Origin: an uncultured Cohaesibacter sp. | Lineage (GTDB): Bacteria; Pseudomonadota; Alphaproteobacteria; Rhizobiales; Cohaesibacteraceae | NCBI RefSeq assembly: GCF_963662805.1 | Contig: NZ_OY759859.1 | Location: 1 to 64,000, forward strand | Direction of reading: 5' to 3' | DNA length: 64,000 nt | Notes under the pieces: model-generated | What the model was told of the DNA's origin: nothing | The model's database searches: none | What the model saw: the letters and a program-made list of their open reading frames with translations, nothing else | Made by a program: the position numbers and the translations under genes | Part shown: one piece after another, positions 8,821 to 18,075 of the stretch | Layout: the number at the start of each line of letters is the position of its first letter | How positions within the stretch are numbered: position 1 is the stretch's first letter

Positions 8821-9120
8821 TTAGATGGCAGATGTCGGCTCGTCCGTATCGCTCTGAGGTTTGTCGGCAGAGATGCCAAGCTTTTCCTCAAGCACTGCGA
8901 TGCGGGCGGCAAGCGCCTCATTTTCGTCGCGGGCTGCAATCGCCATGGCCTTGACCGCTTCGAACTCGTCGCGGGTCACAAGATCCATGTCACCCATGAA
9001 GCGCTCAAGCTGGGCGCGAATGGCATTTTCCGCTTCGTCCCGAACCCCTTGGGCAACGCCTGCAGCATCCGTCATCAACTTTGCGAATTCGTCGAAAATC
9101 CGATTGTTGGTCTGTGTCAT
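8821..9120 (-). CDS. ubiK: UbiK-type accessory factor (BMFP domain)
   Basis: A 99-residue helical coiled-coil protein of the YqiC/BMFP family. UbiK assists aerobic ubiquinone synthesis by binding UbiJ and lipids. It shows FDEFAKLMTDAAGVAQGVRDE at the start and the typical MDLVTRDEFEAVKAMAIAARDENEAL segment, then a leucine-zipper-like stretch and a short acidic tail. GGAG lies 9 bases before the ATG. It is divergent from lgt across 195 bases. Confidence 0.88.
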   Translation of the reverse strand: MTQTNNRIFDEFAKLMTDAAGVAQGVRDEAENAIRAQLERFMGDMDLVTRDEFEAVKAMAIAARDENEALAARIAVLEEKLGISADKPQSDTDEPTSAI

Positions 9121-9315
9121 TGCTCTCGCTCCTCACTCGACATGCGTCAACTGGCCCGACTGGCCCTTCGCGCACATCCGCCTAAGATCTTGTCTCTAGC
9201 ACTGATATAATGCGCCATGGGCATTTCACAATTAAAAAATGGGCTTTCTCTTGACTTGTTACCCTTGGCGCAACTAACCCTCAACAAGTCAAAGATTTCT
9301 CAATAGAGGCGTGCC

Positions 9316-10137
9316 GTGACCTTTCTGGCCATTCCCTTCCCGACCATCGATCCCGTTCTGCTCTCGCTTGGTCCGATCCAGATCCACTGGTATGCCATCG
9401 CCTATATCGTCGGCATTCTGCTCGCCTGGTCCTACACCCGCCGCATCGCCAGACTATCCCCCCTCTGGCCCGGCGATCAAAGCCCGCTCAGCGCCACCGA
9501 TCTTGATGATTTCGTCATCTGGGCAACCCTCGGCATCATTCTAGGCGGGCGGCTCGGCTATGTGCTCTTCTACAATTTCGACGCCTATCTCTCCGATCCC
9601 TTGCAGATCTTTGCGGTCTGGAATGGCGGCATGGCCTTCCACGGCGGTTTTCTCGGCGTCACCATCGCCATGATCCTGTTTGCCCGCGTCCGCTCGATCA
9701 ACATCCTGTCGATGTTCGATCTCGTCGCTCTGGCCGCCCCCTTCGGGCTGTTCTTTGGCCGGGTTGCGAACTTCATCAATTCCGAGCTCTGGGGACGCAC
9801 GACCGACCTGCCATGGGGCGTCATCTTCCCCAATGCGGGACCCGAGCCGCGCCACCCCAGCCAGCTCTATGAGGCAGCTCTTGAAGGGGTCGCGATCTTC
9901 ATCATCCTGCGCATTCTCAGCCACTCGACAGGCGCACTGAAACGGCCCGGCACGGTCGCCGGCTGCTTTGCCATCCTCTATGGCATCTTCCGCTCCCTCG
10001 TCGAGCTTGTGCGCCTGCCCGACAGCCAGATCGGCTATCTCAGCTTCGGCACCACCATGGGCATGTGGCTGTCCGCCCCGATGATCCTCGCGGGTCTTGT
10101 GCTCATTCTCTTTGCCCGGCTCAAGGTCAAGGTATGA
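9316..10137 (+). CDS. lgt: Prolipoprotein diacylglyceryl transferase
   Basis: Transfers diacylglycerol from phosphatidylglycerol to the lipobox cysteine of prolipoproteins, the first step of lipoprotein maturation. The 273-residue protein has about seven membrane helices. Landmarks are IHWYAIAYIVGILLAW, GGRLGYVLFYN, GGMAFHGGFLG with the essential His, and the Lgt signature GLFFGRVANFINSELWGR. The start is GTG at 9316, with GAGG 6 bases upstream. It overlaps the next gene by ATGA. Confidence 0.96.
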   Translation: MTFLAIPFPTIDPVLLSLGPIQIHWYAIAYIVGILLAWSYTRRIARLSPLWPGDQSPLSATDLDDFVIWATLGIILGGRLGYVLFYNFDAYLSDPLQIFAVWNGGMAFHGGFLGVTIAMILFARVRSINILSMFDLVALAAPFGLFFGRVANFINSELWGRTTDLPWGVIFPNAGPEPRHPSQLYEAALEGVAIFIILRILSHSTGALKRPGTVAGCFAILYGIFRSLVELVRLPDSQIGYLSFGTTMGMWLSAPMILAGLVLILFARLKVKV

Positions 10138-11246
10138 GCACCGATACGCCCCTTGGCGTGCGGCTCAAACGACTCATCGCAGCGGGAGGGCCGATTTCCG
10201 TTGCCGACTACATGACCCTGTGCCTCACAGATCCCGAGCATGGCTATTACACCAGCCGCCAGCCGATCGGACGCTCCGGCGATTTCATCACCGCTCCCGA
10301 GGTCAGCCAGATGTTCGGTGAGCTCATCGGCATCTTCATGCTTGCGGTCTGGCAACAGTCCGGCCGCCCCTCTCCCTTTCATCTCGTCGAGTTTGGCCCG
10401 GGCCGTGGCACCCTGATGCGGGACATGCTCAGCGCCATCTCGACCAACCCGGACGCAAAAGTGGCCCTCCGGATCCATCTCATCGACATCAGTCCGAACC
10501 TCAAACAACAGCAGAAGACCGTCCTCTCTGATTGCGCCATGCCAACAGAATGGCACACCTCTCTCGCAGATCTGCCAGACGCGCCGCTGTTCTGTGTGGC
10601 CAACGAATTCTTCGATTGCCTGCCTATCCATCAGGGCGTGTCCAGGGGAGAGATGATCTACGAGCGGGTCATCGGGCTCGATGAAACTGGCATGCTTGCC
10701 TTCGGCCTTGGTGCCCCTCGAGCGATGCGAGAAGACATCCGCCAGCATCCGGCTGAAGACGGTGCAATCCTCGAGGAAAGCCCTGCGAGCATGGCCATCA
10801 TGGCAGACATCGCACGCCATCTGGCGCTTCACGGTGGTGCTGGGCTCTTCATCGATTATGGCCATACCGAAAGCGGTTTTGGCGACACGCTACAAGCCAT
10901 CAAGGCGCAGAACTATGCCGATCCTCTCTCTTTGCCCGGAGAACAGGACCTCACCGCTCATGTCGATTTCGCCGCGCTCACTACCTGTGCCAGACAGGAA
11001 ATCGAAGCAGCAACGACTATCAAAGCCATGACTGTGCCCGAACCGGTCACCCAGTCCGAATTTCTGCTCGCGCTCGGCCTCCTTGAGCGGGCGGGACAAT
11101 TGGGCACAGGTAAAAGCCCTGAGGAACAGGACGCCATTCGCGATGCCGTCGAACGACTCGCAGGGCCCGAGCAAATGGGAAAACTGTTCAAAATTATGGC
11201 GATATTGCCCATTGAAGTCACAATTCCGCCGTTCTCTGAAGGCTAG
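10134..11246 (+). CDS. SAM-dependent methyltransferase of the MidA/NDUFAF7 family
   Basis: A 370-residue protein of the family that includes mitochondrial NDUFAF7/MidA, which methylates an arginine of complex I subunit NDUFS2 during assembly. Motifs are ISVADYMTLCLTDPEHGYY at the N terminus, GDFITAPEVSQMFGE, the SAM-binding strand FHLVEFGPGRGTLMRDML, and ANEFFDCLPI. The start ATG overlaps the lgt stop (ATGA), so translation is probably coupled. Whether the bacterial enzyme acts on complex I is inferred from the family. Confidence 0.9.
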   Translation: MSTDTPLGVRLKRLIAAGGPISVADYMTLCLTDPEHGYYTSRQPIGRSGDFITAPEVSQMFGELIGIFMLAVWQQSGRPSPFHLVEFGPGRGTLMRDMLSAISTNPDAKVALRIHLIDISPNLKQQQKTVLSDCAMPTEWHTSLADLPDAPLFCVANEFFDCLPIHQGVSRGEMIYERVIGLDETGMLAFGLGAPRAMREDIRQHPAEDGAILEESPASMAIMADIARHLALHGGAGLFIDYGHTESGFGDTLQAIKAQNYADPLSLPGEQDLTAHVDFAALTTCARQEIEAATTIKAMTVPEPVTQSEFLLALGLLERAGQLGTGKSPEEQDAIRDAVERLAGPEQMGKLFKIMAILPIEVTIPPFSEG

Positions 11247-11421
11247 AATTGGACCTCTTTCTTTGACCCACCCTCAGCAACCGGGACATGATTTCCAGTT
11301 GACTTGCTTACCCTGAAACACAACACTCCCAATAGCTTGTAAAAAGTTGCTCACCACGACGAGCACGCCGTCGCCGATCTACCGGCATTCACCAGACCCA
11401 GCAGGATGTAGAAGGTCCTTC

Positions 11422-12189
11422 ATGCACATAGAGCATATCGCCCTTTCCGAACTGCCCGGCATTCAGCATGGCTTTTTCACGCGCAACGGCGGCACCTCAA
11501 GCGCGACCTATCACAGTCTCAATTGCGGCTATGGCTCCGAGGACGATGCCGAACAGGTGCGCCAGAACCGTGCCCGCGTCGCCGAGACGATGCAGGTCGC
11601 CGAAGACAAGCTGGTCACCGCCTATCAGGTTCATTCCCCAGATGCCCTCGTCATCGATGCTCCCTTTGTTCCCGGAAAGGCTCCCAAGGTGGATGCCTTG
11701 GTAACGGCTGAAAAGGGTCTGGCCGTTGCCATCCTGACCGCCGACTGCGGCCCGATCCTGTTTGCCGATCCCAAGGCAGGCGTAGTTGCCGCCGCTCATG
11801 CCGGTTGGCGCGGAGCCTTTGAGGGGGTGATCGAAACCACCCTTGCCAGAATGACCGAACTTGGCGCGAACAGACGCGACATCACGGCCATTCTCGGCCC
11901 CACCATTTCCCGCCCCAGCTACGAGGTCGATCAGGGCTTCAAGGATCGTTTCACGACCCGAGACGCCACGTTCGAGCGCTTTTTCTCGGACGGAACGCGG
12001 GATGGGCATGTCCAGTTTGACTTGCCCGCTTTCATTCTCTCCCGGCTGCAGGAGAGCGGATTAGGGACTGCCATCAACCTAGACCGCTGCACCTACGCCG
12101 AGGAGGATCAGTTTTTCAGTTACCGGCGCTCGACCCACCGAAGCGAGCCCGATTATGGACGACAGATTTCAGCAATCGCTTTGATCTGA
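11422..12189 (+). CDS. pgeF: Peptidoglycan editing factor PgeF (laccase-domain, YfiH family)
   Basis: A 255-residue member of the YfiH/PgeF family, formerly called polyphenol oxidases. PgeF removes wrongly incorporated L-Ser from muropeptide precursors. Zinc-site motifs are intact: QVHSPDA, LTADCGPILFAD, and AAAHAGWRGAFEGV. I chose the ATG at 11422 because the upstream TTG at 11347 adds 25 residues unlike the family. It follows the methyltransferase by about 175 bases and may share its transcript. Confidence 0.9.
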   Translation: MHIEHIALSELPGIQHGFFTRNGGTSSATYHSLNCGYGSEDDAEQVRQNRARVAETMQVAEDKLVTAYQVHSPDALVIDAPFVPGKAPKVDALVTAEKGLAVAILTADCGPILFADPKAGVVAAAHAGWRGAFEGVIETTLARMTELGANRRDITAILGPTISRPSYEVDQGFKDRFTTRDATFERFFSDGTRDGHVQFDLPAFILSRLQESGLGTAINLDRCTYAEEDQFFSYRRSTHRSEPDYGRQISAIALI

Positions 12190-12257
12190 TACACTCGACA
12201 TCGCGACCCGGAGTGACATCGTCAGTTCAACAGGTTCGACAAGCAAGGAGCACATGA

Positions 12258-13415
12258 ATGGCGCTACACTTTTCCCCGGAAGAATATGAAGGCCGAAAGG
12301 CTTCAGTCCTGGCAAAGATGGCCGACCGTAAACTGGACGCACTGCTGCTCTTCTCTCAGGAGACCATGTTCTGGTTGACCGGCTACGATACGACCGGCTT
12401 CAACCTCTTCCAATGTCTGATTTTGCGCAAGAATGGCGAGACTGACCTGCTGACCCGCTCGGCAGACAGACTGCAGGCGAAGCTGACGTCCAACATCGAC
12501 AACATCCACATCTGGTCGGATCGGGTGAAGAAGAAAGCCTCTCCCGCCATGCAGTTGCGCGGATTGCTGGATGATCTTGATCTCCTGGGCTGCAAGATCG
12601 GCATCGAATATGACGCCCATGGCCTGACCGCCAAGGATGGCAAGACACTGGACGAATCCCTGCGCTCCTTTGCCGACACCGAGGATGTCTCTCGCGTCAT
12701 TCCACCCTTGAGAGCCATCAAGTCCGGAGCCGAGATCGCCTTTGCCCGAAAGGCGGGCGAACTCACCGATCTTGCCTATCAGGAAACCCTGCCGCTCATC
12801 GCGGCAGGTGCCGATGAAAGCAAGATTCTGGCGACCCTTCAGGGCACCATCCTCGAGCATGGCGGCGACTATCCCGCCAATGATTTCGTCATCAGTTCCG
12901 GGGCCGAGGCCCTGATGTGCCATTACAAGACCGGCCGGCGAATGCTCGACGCGCAGGATCAGCTCACCCTCGAATGGGCCGGTGCATTCCGCCACTATCA
13001 CGCCCCGGCATCCCGGACCATCATCATCGGTCGGCCCCAGCCACGCCATCGCGAGCTTTTCAAGATCGCCATGCGGGCGCTCTCTGCAATTGAGAGCGTC
13101 ATGACACCGGGCCACATGATCGGGGACATTTTCGACACCCATGCCCGGGTGGTCGACGAGATGGGCGGCAACAGCCTGCGAATGAATGCCTGCGGCTACA
13201 GCGTCGGCGCAACCTTCGCGCCCAGCTGGATGGACTGGCCGCTGATCTATCGGGGCAACGAGAATCAGGTCAGCCCGAACATGACCCTGTTCGCCCAGAT
13301 CAATCTGTTGGACAACAATGAAAAGGTCGCGATGAGCTTGGGACAGACCTATCTGACCACAGACGGGGCGCCCGAACCGCTGTCGAATTTGCCGCTCGAT
13401 CTGGCGATTCGCTAG
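12258..13415 (+). CDS. M24-family peptidase-like protein lacking metal ligands
   Basis: A 385-residue pita-bread-fold protein of the Xaa-Pro peptidase/creatinase superfamily. The N-terminal creatinase-type domain runs to about residue 150, and the catalytic-type domain follows. None of the metal ligands of true aminopeptidases is conserved. The first Asp is Glu (LTLEWAGAF), the second is Pro in YHAPASRT, the GHG histidine is Tyr (GYSVGATF), and the last Glu region reads AMSLGQTYLTT. This fits the metal-free creatinase/ectoine-hydrolase branch, or a pseudoenzyme. Substrate unknown. Confidence 0.82.
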   Translation: MALHFSPEEYEGRKASVLAKMADRKLDALLLFSQETMFWLTGYDTTGFNLFQCLILRKNGETDLLTRSADRLQAKLTSNIDNIHIWSDRVKKKASPAMQLRGLLDDLDLLGCKIGIEYDAHGLTAKDGKTLDESLRSFADTEDVSRVIPPLRAIKSGAEIAFARKAGELTDLAYQETLPLIAAGADESKILATLQGTILEHGGDYPANDFVISSGAEALMCHYKTGRRMLDAQDQLTLEWAGAFRHYHAPASRTIIIGRPQPRHRELFKIAMRALSAIESVMTPGHMIGDIFDTHARVVDEMGGNSLRMNACGYSVGATFAPSWMDWPLIYRGNENQVSPNMTLFAQINLLDNNEKVAMSLGQTYLTTDGAPEPLSNLPLDLAIR

Positions 13416-13520
13416 ACAGGCGAACCGGGGCTCGACATCGCCAAAGATACCGAGCTCCGGTGCAAAACTCGACAGACACCCGGCGAACAACTTAGTAAGT
13501 TATTACAAAAGACGGGATCG

Positions 13521-13548
13521 CAGTCCCATTTTGAGGCCGGGGACTGCA
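13521..13548. other. Inverted repeat upstream of the lipoprotein gene
   Basis: GCAGTCCC at 13521-13528 pairs with GGGACTGC at 13541-13548 around a 12-base loop. No T-run follows on either strand, so it is a weak terminator candidate. It could be a protein or RNA structure site. Function unknown. Confidence 0.4.
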
Positions 13549-13624
13549 TCATCGTCCAACGCCGTGATAGGCTTTTGCGGCGGCGAATTCCTTGCGAATC
13601 ACAGATGCGGAGCAACAATTCAAC

Positions 13625-14266
13625 ATGCGAAGACTTTGGAAGCGACCAATCACCAGGACAGGCATAAGCGCTCTTCTTATCCTTGCCTTGGCTGGCTGCA
13701 TAGGCACCGGTTCACCCACACCACCGGGGAAAATCGGCACCGGCCCGGCCTCCATCGTGGAAAGCCAACCCCCAACCGACGACAATCAGGACAACGCGGC
13801 CACCGAACTCGCCGACCAGCAGGGCACCGACACACTCCCGCCAGCCTCTTCCGTCCCCGAGACGACCAGTCAGGTCGCCCAGCAGCAATATAAGCCCCCG
13901 GTCTCTGACGCGGTGCTGACGTTCGAACCCATGGTCGGCGCACCCAAGACCGTAGCCCGGGAGCTGTCTGCCGCTCTTGGTCTCAGAGTCGCCCAGCAGG
14001 CCTTGCCGGTGGTGGCTCGGTCCGATTCCAAGGTCACCCATCGCATCAAGGGCTATTTCTCCGCCAGTGAATCCGGTGGCGAATGCGTCGTGTCCTATGT
14101 CTGGGACATTTTCGATGCCAGAGGCAAGCGCATCAACCGCATCACCGGCTCCAAGAAGACTCCGATGGTCGGATCAGACCCGTGGCAGAGCGTCAAGGGA
14201 CCTGTTCTTGACGAAGTGGCGGTCGACACGGCTGCCAAACTCAAGAGCTGGCACGCCAGCATCTGA
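13625..14266 (+). CDS. Hypothetical lipoprotein
   Basis: A 213-residue exported protein. A lipoprotein signal peptide is clear: a basic start (MRRLWKRPITR), a hydrophobic core, and the lipobox LALAGC with Cys at about residue 24. A Pro/Gln/Thr-rich linker of about 60 residues follows, then a globular C-terminal domain (FEPMVGAPKTVARELSAALG, then SYVWDIFDARGKRINR). It probably sits on a membrane facing the periplasm. The family is not recognised. GGAG lies 12 bases before the ATG. It precedes prs. Confidence 0.8.
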   Translation: MRRLWKRPITRTGISALLILALAGCIGTGSPTPPGKIGTGPASIVESQPPTDDNQDNAATELADQQGTDTLPPASSVPETTSQVAQQQYKPPVSDAVLTFEPMVGAPKTVARELSAALGLRVAQQALPVVARSDSKVTHRIKGYFSASESGGECVVSYVWDIFDARGKRINRITGSKKTPMVGSDPWQSVKGPVLDEVAVDTAAKLKSWHASI

Positions 14267-14532
14267 CCAAGAGAGCTATAGTCCGGTTGTCACGAGCCCG
14301 CGACGACGATCGAGACACAAGGCAATCAGAAGCGCGTGAGGGGCACATGCCCCTTGCAACACCGGCGCGTCGCCCCGGTTTACCGAAAATTGGCAAAATA
14401 TTGACGCAACTCCGTCACTGAAACTTTACATTCCGCGGATTCCGTGGTTACAAGGCGCTGTCACAGGGTCGCATCGGAGCAGACCCCTCCAATGGCTCCC
14501 CCCATCATGCGAATCGACAGGGCACAAGGTTC

Positions 14533-15465
14533 ATGAAACTTCTCGCCGGCAACTCCAATCCCACCCTTACCAAACGCATAGCCGACTATCTCGGCATCGA
14601 GCTTAGCGATGTCTCCGTCAGACGCTTTGCGGATCAGGAAATTTTCATCGAAGTGCATGAAAATGTCCGTGGTCAGGATGTTTTCGTGGTTCAGCCCACC
14701 TCCTATCCCGCGAACGACCATCTAATGGAGCTGCTGATCCTGATCGATGCCCTGCGCCGCGCCTCAGCCCGCCGCATCACCGCTGTCATCCCATACTTCG
14801 GCTACGCCCGACAGGACCGCAAGCCCGGCCCGCGTACGCCGATTTCGGCCAAACTGGTTGCCAACCTGATTTCCCATGCCGGTGCCGACCGCGTTCTGAC
14901 CCTCGATTTGCATGCCGCCCAGATTCAGGGCTTCTTCGACATCCCGACCGACAACCTCTATGCTGCACCGGTCCTCTCGCGGGACATTCTGGAGCGCAAT
15001 GAAGTAGAAGACGTTATGGTCGTCTCTCCTGACGTCGGCGGTGTGGTCCGTGCCCGTGCATTGGCAAAACGCATCGGCGCCCCGCTCGCCATCGTCGACA
15101 AGCGCCGCGAACGTGCCGGCGAGTCCGAAGTCATGAACATCATCGGTGACGTATCGGGCCGCAACTGCATTCTCGTCGACGACATCATCGATTCCGGCGG
15201 CACCCTGTGCAACGCTGCCGAAGCGCTGATGAACAAGGGCGCGGCATCCGTCACCGCCTACATCACCCATGGCGTGCTGTCCGGTGGGGCCGTGGCACGC
15301 ATCACCGCCTCCAAACTGCGCGAACTGGTGATCACCGATTCCATTCAGCCGACCGAGGCGATCCTCAATGCCCATAACATTCGCGTTCTGAGCGTTGCCA
15401 ATCTCCTCGGCGAAGCCATCTCGCGCACCGCCAATGAACAATCGGTCTCAAGCCTGTTTGACTAA
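14533..15465 (+). CDS. prs: Ribose-phosphate pyrophosphokinase
   Basis: Makes PRPP from ribose-5-phosphate and ATP for nucleotide, histidine and tryptophan synthesis. The 310 residues are standard. It shows VRRFADQEIFIEVHENVRG, the ATP-binding FGYARQDRKPGPRTPIS, VLTLDLHAAQIQGFF, and the PRPP loop CILVDDIIDSGGTL near residue 220. A strong terminator follows. The upstream 266-base gap has a possible weak promoter (TTGACG near 14400), but nothing decisive. Confidence 0.96.
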   Translation: MKLLAGNSNPTLTKRIADYLGIELSDVSVRRFADQEIFIEVHENVRGQDVFVVQPTSYPANDHLMELLILIDALRRASARRITAVIPYFGYARQDRKPGPRTPISAKLVANLISHAGADRVLTLDLHAAQIQGFFDIPTDNLYAAPVLSRDILERNEVEDVMVVSPDVGGVVRARALAKRIGAPLAIVDKRRERAGESEVMNIIGDVSGRNCILVDDIIDSGGTLCNAAEALMNKGAASVTAYITHGVLSGGAVARITASKLRELVITDSIQPTEAILNAHNIRVLSVANLLGEAISRTANEQSVSSLFD

Positions 15466-15570
15466 GCGTTTGGCTGAGCCAAACGCGACTGAGTACCCGG
15501 CAAGCGCCTTTGCAAGGCAAAGCCCCCGAAGGCTTGAAGAGAGCCTGAAAAGAGCCTGAAGAAACACGAA

Positions 15571-15598
15571 AAGCCCGACCAACAGGTCGGGCTTTTTA
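15571..15598 (+). terminator. Rho-independent terminator of prs
   Basis: Perfect 10-bp stem AAGCCCGACC / GGTCGGGCTT (15571-15580 and 15585-15594) with an AACA loop and TTTATTT after it. It lies about 105 bases after the prs stop. Confidence 0.9.
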
Positions 15599-15704
15599 TT
15601 TGGCACAATGAAAAGGAACAAGATGTTTAAAGCTTACCCTTCAGGTTGCAAAGCCTGAAAGACGCCGAGCTTCTGATGCCAGAACGATGTGTTAGTGTAA
15701 CAAG

Positions 15705-16199
15705 ATGATCGAAACCCGCCGATACAGTTTTCGCAGAGTGATGCCGGACGACCTCGCCATGCTTGAGGTCTGGCAGTCCCGCCCGCATGTCCGAGAATGG
15801 TGGGACAGGGAGGAGCCATACAGCGAGGCGGATCTGGCCGACCTCCGCGTCGCCCGCTGGATCGTCTCAATCGATAGCCACCCCTTTGCCTTCATGCAGG
15901 ACTATTCGGTGCATGGATGGGAAGACCACCATTTCGCTGACTTGCCCGAAGGGTCGCGTGGGATTGATCAATTCATCGGTGTCCCCGAACTGGTCTCCGT
16001 CGGTCATGGATCGGCCTTTATCGGGCAAAGACTGCAGCACCTCTTCAACGAAGGAGCACCAGTCATTGCCACCGATCCACATCCGGACAACAAGCGGGCG
16101 ATAGCGGTCTACCGCAAACTGGGCTTCGAAGTGTCAGGAGAGCCCCTGAACACCCCATGGGGCCTGATCCTGCCAATGCTGGCAAGAAGGCAGGCCTGA
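15705..16199 (+). CDS. AAC(6')-like GNAT acetyltransferase
   Basis: A 164-residue GNAT protein resembling aminoglycoside 6'-N-acetyltransferases. Typical features are the RPHVREWWDRE start of the substrate-binding region, FAFMQDYSVHGWEDH, GIDQFIG, and the acetyl-CoA stretch GHGSAFIGQRLQHLF followed by IATDPHPDNKRAIAVYRKLGFEVSGE. In resistance enzymes these same blocks hold the drug and cofactor. The gene sits in core chromosome with normal base composition and no mobile element beside it, so its native substrate may not be an antibiotic. Confidence 0.82.
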   Translation: MIETRRYSFRRVMPDDLAMLEVWQSRPHVREWWDREEPYSEADLADLRVARWIVSIDSHPFAFMQDYSVHGWEDHHFADLPEGSRGIDQFIGVPELVSVGHGSAFIGQRLQHLFNEGAPVIATDPHPDNKRAIAVYRKLGFEVSGEPLNTPWGLILPMLARRQA

Positions 16200-16209
16200 G
16201 ACGGCGATC

Positions 16210-16767
16210 TCATCTCGCCACATACCCCACTCTGTAAGCCTGTATCGCCGCATCTTGCTTCAACGGTTCAGCGTCCCAAAGCGCAAACGTCACATGACGC
16301 CAGCCACTGGGATCTAGGCCCGCAAAGGCTGCCAGTGCGCCCTCCGCCATCATCTGCTTGACAGCTCGCTCCCTCTCATGCCGCAGCGTGGCAATGTCAG
16401 CATCGAAAGCCAGGTTCGAGATTTTGCGCGTCGCAAATCGTGCCTTTGCCACATCATCCAGACCGGCTTGGGCAAGCGGCAACCAGATATCAAAGTTCGG
16501 GCGACCAAAGGCCTCAGACACTGCGGCAAAGCCTGCATGAGACAGAAAATCGGTCGCCCCTTCGGCCTCATCCCAGAGATAGAAGGGCGCATAGAGATTT
16601 TGCCTTGAGGCCAATGGCCCATCATCCTGTTTTCTGGCGGTCAGATAGGCCTTGAAGTTGAGATGCGGGAAACCATCAAGCGCAGAGCCTTTGGTTTCGA
16701 TCCGCTCGTCAATGCGCGCCATGTCATAATCGGCAGGCAGACAGAAACTATATTGCATTGCAATCAT
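16210..16767 (-). CDS. DUF4865 family protein
   Basis: A 185-residue cytoplasmic protein that looks like the DUF4865 family: MIAMQYSFCLPADYDMARI start, LDGFPHLNFKAYL, then NLYAPFYLWDEAEGATDFL. I place the start at 16767 because GGGAGA lies 8 bases upstream; 16782 is possible. Function of the family is unknown to me. It is divergent from a LysR-type gene across about 195 bases, the classic layout of a regulator and its target. Confidence 0.75.
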   Translation of the reverse strand: MIAMQYSFCLPADYDMARIDERIETKGSALDGFPHLNFKAYLTARKQDDGPLASRQNLYAPFYLWDEAEGATDFLSHAGFAAVSEAFGRPNFDIWLPLAQAGLDDVAKARFATRKISNLAFDADIATLRHERERAVKQMMAEGALAAFAGLDPSGWRHVTFALWDAEPLKQDAAIQAYRVGYVAR

Positions 16768-16962
16768 TGAATATTCTCCCATTCAGACTGATCGTCCCGC
16801 CGCTTGCGGCCAAACCCGTTGCACGAACAGTCCTTACACGAACACTGCCCGCCGGGTTCAACCAGAGCCAAACTCTCCGGTTGACAAGACCTATGTAGCC
16901 GATCAACATTATCCTGAAAATCGAATTATATTTGATCATCAATCCCAAAATTCAGGATCGTT

Positions 16963-17853
16963 ATGCAGAAGACCAATCTGGATCTGGCAGCCTTGAGAAC
17001 TTTCGTTGTTGGCATCGAGACGGGCTCGTTCGCCGCAGCCGCAGATCGTCTGGGCCGGTCAACCTCAGCCGCCAGTGCACAGTTGAAGAAACTGGAAAGC
17101 CAGATCGGCAAGCCGCTGACGAAAAAGACCGGTCGACATCTGTCCCTGACCGAAAGTGGCGAGCAGTTGCTGTCTTATGGCCGGAGGCTGCTCGCCCTGA
17201 ATGATGAAGCCATAAGCGCCCTTCAGGAACCGGAGCTGGAGGGATGGATCCGCCTCGGCTTGCAGGAAGATTTCGGCGAACGCCTGCTGCCGGACGTTCT
17301 GGGACAATTCGCCCGCGCCCATCCCAAGGTGCGGATCGAGGGACGCATCGCCCGGAACAGGGAGCTGCGGGACAAGATCGCCAGCGGCCAGCTCGACCTC
17401 GCCCTGTGCTGGGATGATGGATCCCCGCCGCCAACATCAGAGAAGCTGGCCGACGTTCCGCTTTGCTGGCTGGGAAGCCGGGACAGCATCGCGCTTGAGA
17501 GCCGCGAGAACAACTCGCCGCTTCCCTTGCTCGCACTGGAAGCCCCCTGCCTTTTCCGATCCATTGCCTGCGACAGCCTCGATCAGCACGATATCGCCTG
17601 GCGCATCGCTTTTGTCAGCCCCAGCCTTGCCGGTCTCTGGGCGGCAAGCCATGCCGGACTGGGCATTGCCCTGCGCAGCAAAATCGGCTGCCCCGATACC
17701 GTGCAGCGATTGGATCCTGAAGACTTCAATCTGCCACCACTGCCGACAGTGGGTCTGGTTTTGCATCATGCCTCGGAACAACAGACCCCGGTGATCCGGC
17801 ATTTTTCCCAGATCCTGAAGCGCTCCCTGCAGGATATCCTGACCAGCCTCTGA
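16963..17853 (+). CDS. LysR-type transcriptional regulator
   Basis: LysR-family regulator of 296 residues. The N-terminal helix-turn-helix reads LAALRTFVVGIETGSFAAAADRLGRSTSAASAQLKKLE, and the effector-binding domain follows (GWIRLGLQEDFGERLLPDVL; the two-lobed fold continues to the end). Divergence from the DUF4865 gene suggests it controls that gene and itself. Ligand unknown. Confidence 0.9.
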   Translation: MQKTNLDLAALRTFVVGIETGSFAAAADRLGRSTSAASAQLKKLESQIGKPLTKKTGRHLSLTESGEQLLSYGRRLLALNDEAISALQEPELEGWIRLGLQEDFGERLLPDVLGQFARAHPKVRIEGRIARNRELRDKIASGQLDLALCWDDGSPPPTSEKLADVPLCWLGSRDSIALESRENNSPLPLLALEAPCLFRSIACDSLDQHDIAWRIAFVSPSLAGLWAASHAGLGIALRSKIGCPDTVQRLDPEDFNLPPLPTVGLVLHHASEQQTPVIRHFSQILKRSLQDILTSL

Positions 17854-18007
17854 AACGGGGAAAGCAAGTCTCAGCTCTTGCCGAAAGCGGAACGCCGCTT
17901 GACATTTCCGAGGGAAATTCATAGATAGTCAGCATGCGAAATCAGGTATTCATCTTTCAGAGCGAGTATTATCTGCCGTTCAATTGACGGCGGGCGCATT
18001 TCCATGT

Positions 18008-18032
18008 TCAACCGCTGCGTTCCAGCGGTTGA
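18008..18032. other. Perfect hairpin before the tyrA-like gene
   Basis: TCAACCGCTG (18008-18017) and CAGCGGTTGA (18023-18032) form a perfect 10-bp stem with a 5-base loop. The following bases are TAATTAAAAAAG, so there is no T-run rightward. Leftward the complement gives CTTTTTTAATTA before the stem, which also does not fit a terminator. It may be a transcript-end structure of the LysR gene or a leader structure of the next gene. Confidence 0.45.
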
Positions 18033-18075
18033 TAATTAAAAAAGCCATGGCATCGCAGCTTATCCGAGAAAAGCG

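Noticed and set aside
12303..13490. A 395-codon ORF on the minus strand over the M24-type gene.
   Set aside because: It is antisense to a gene with a recognisable fold and lacks motifs of its own.
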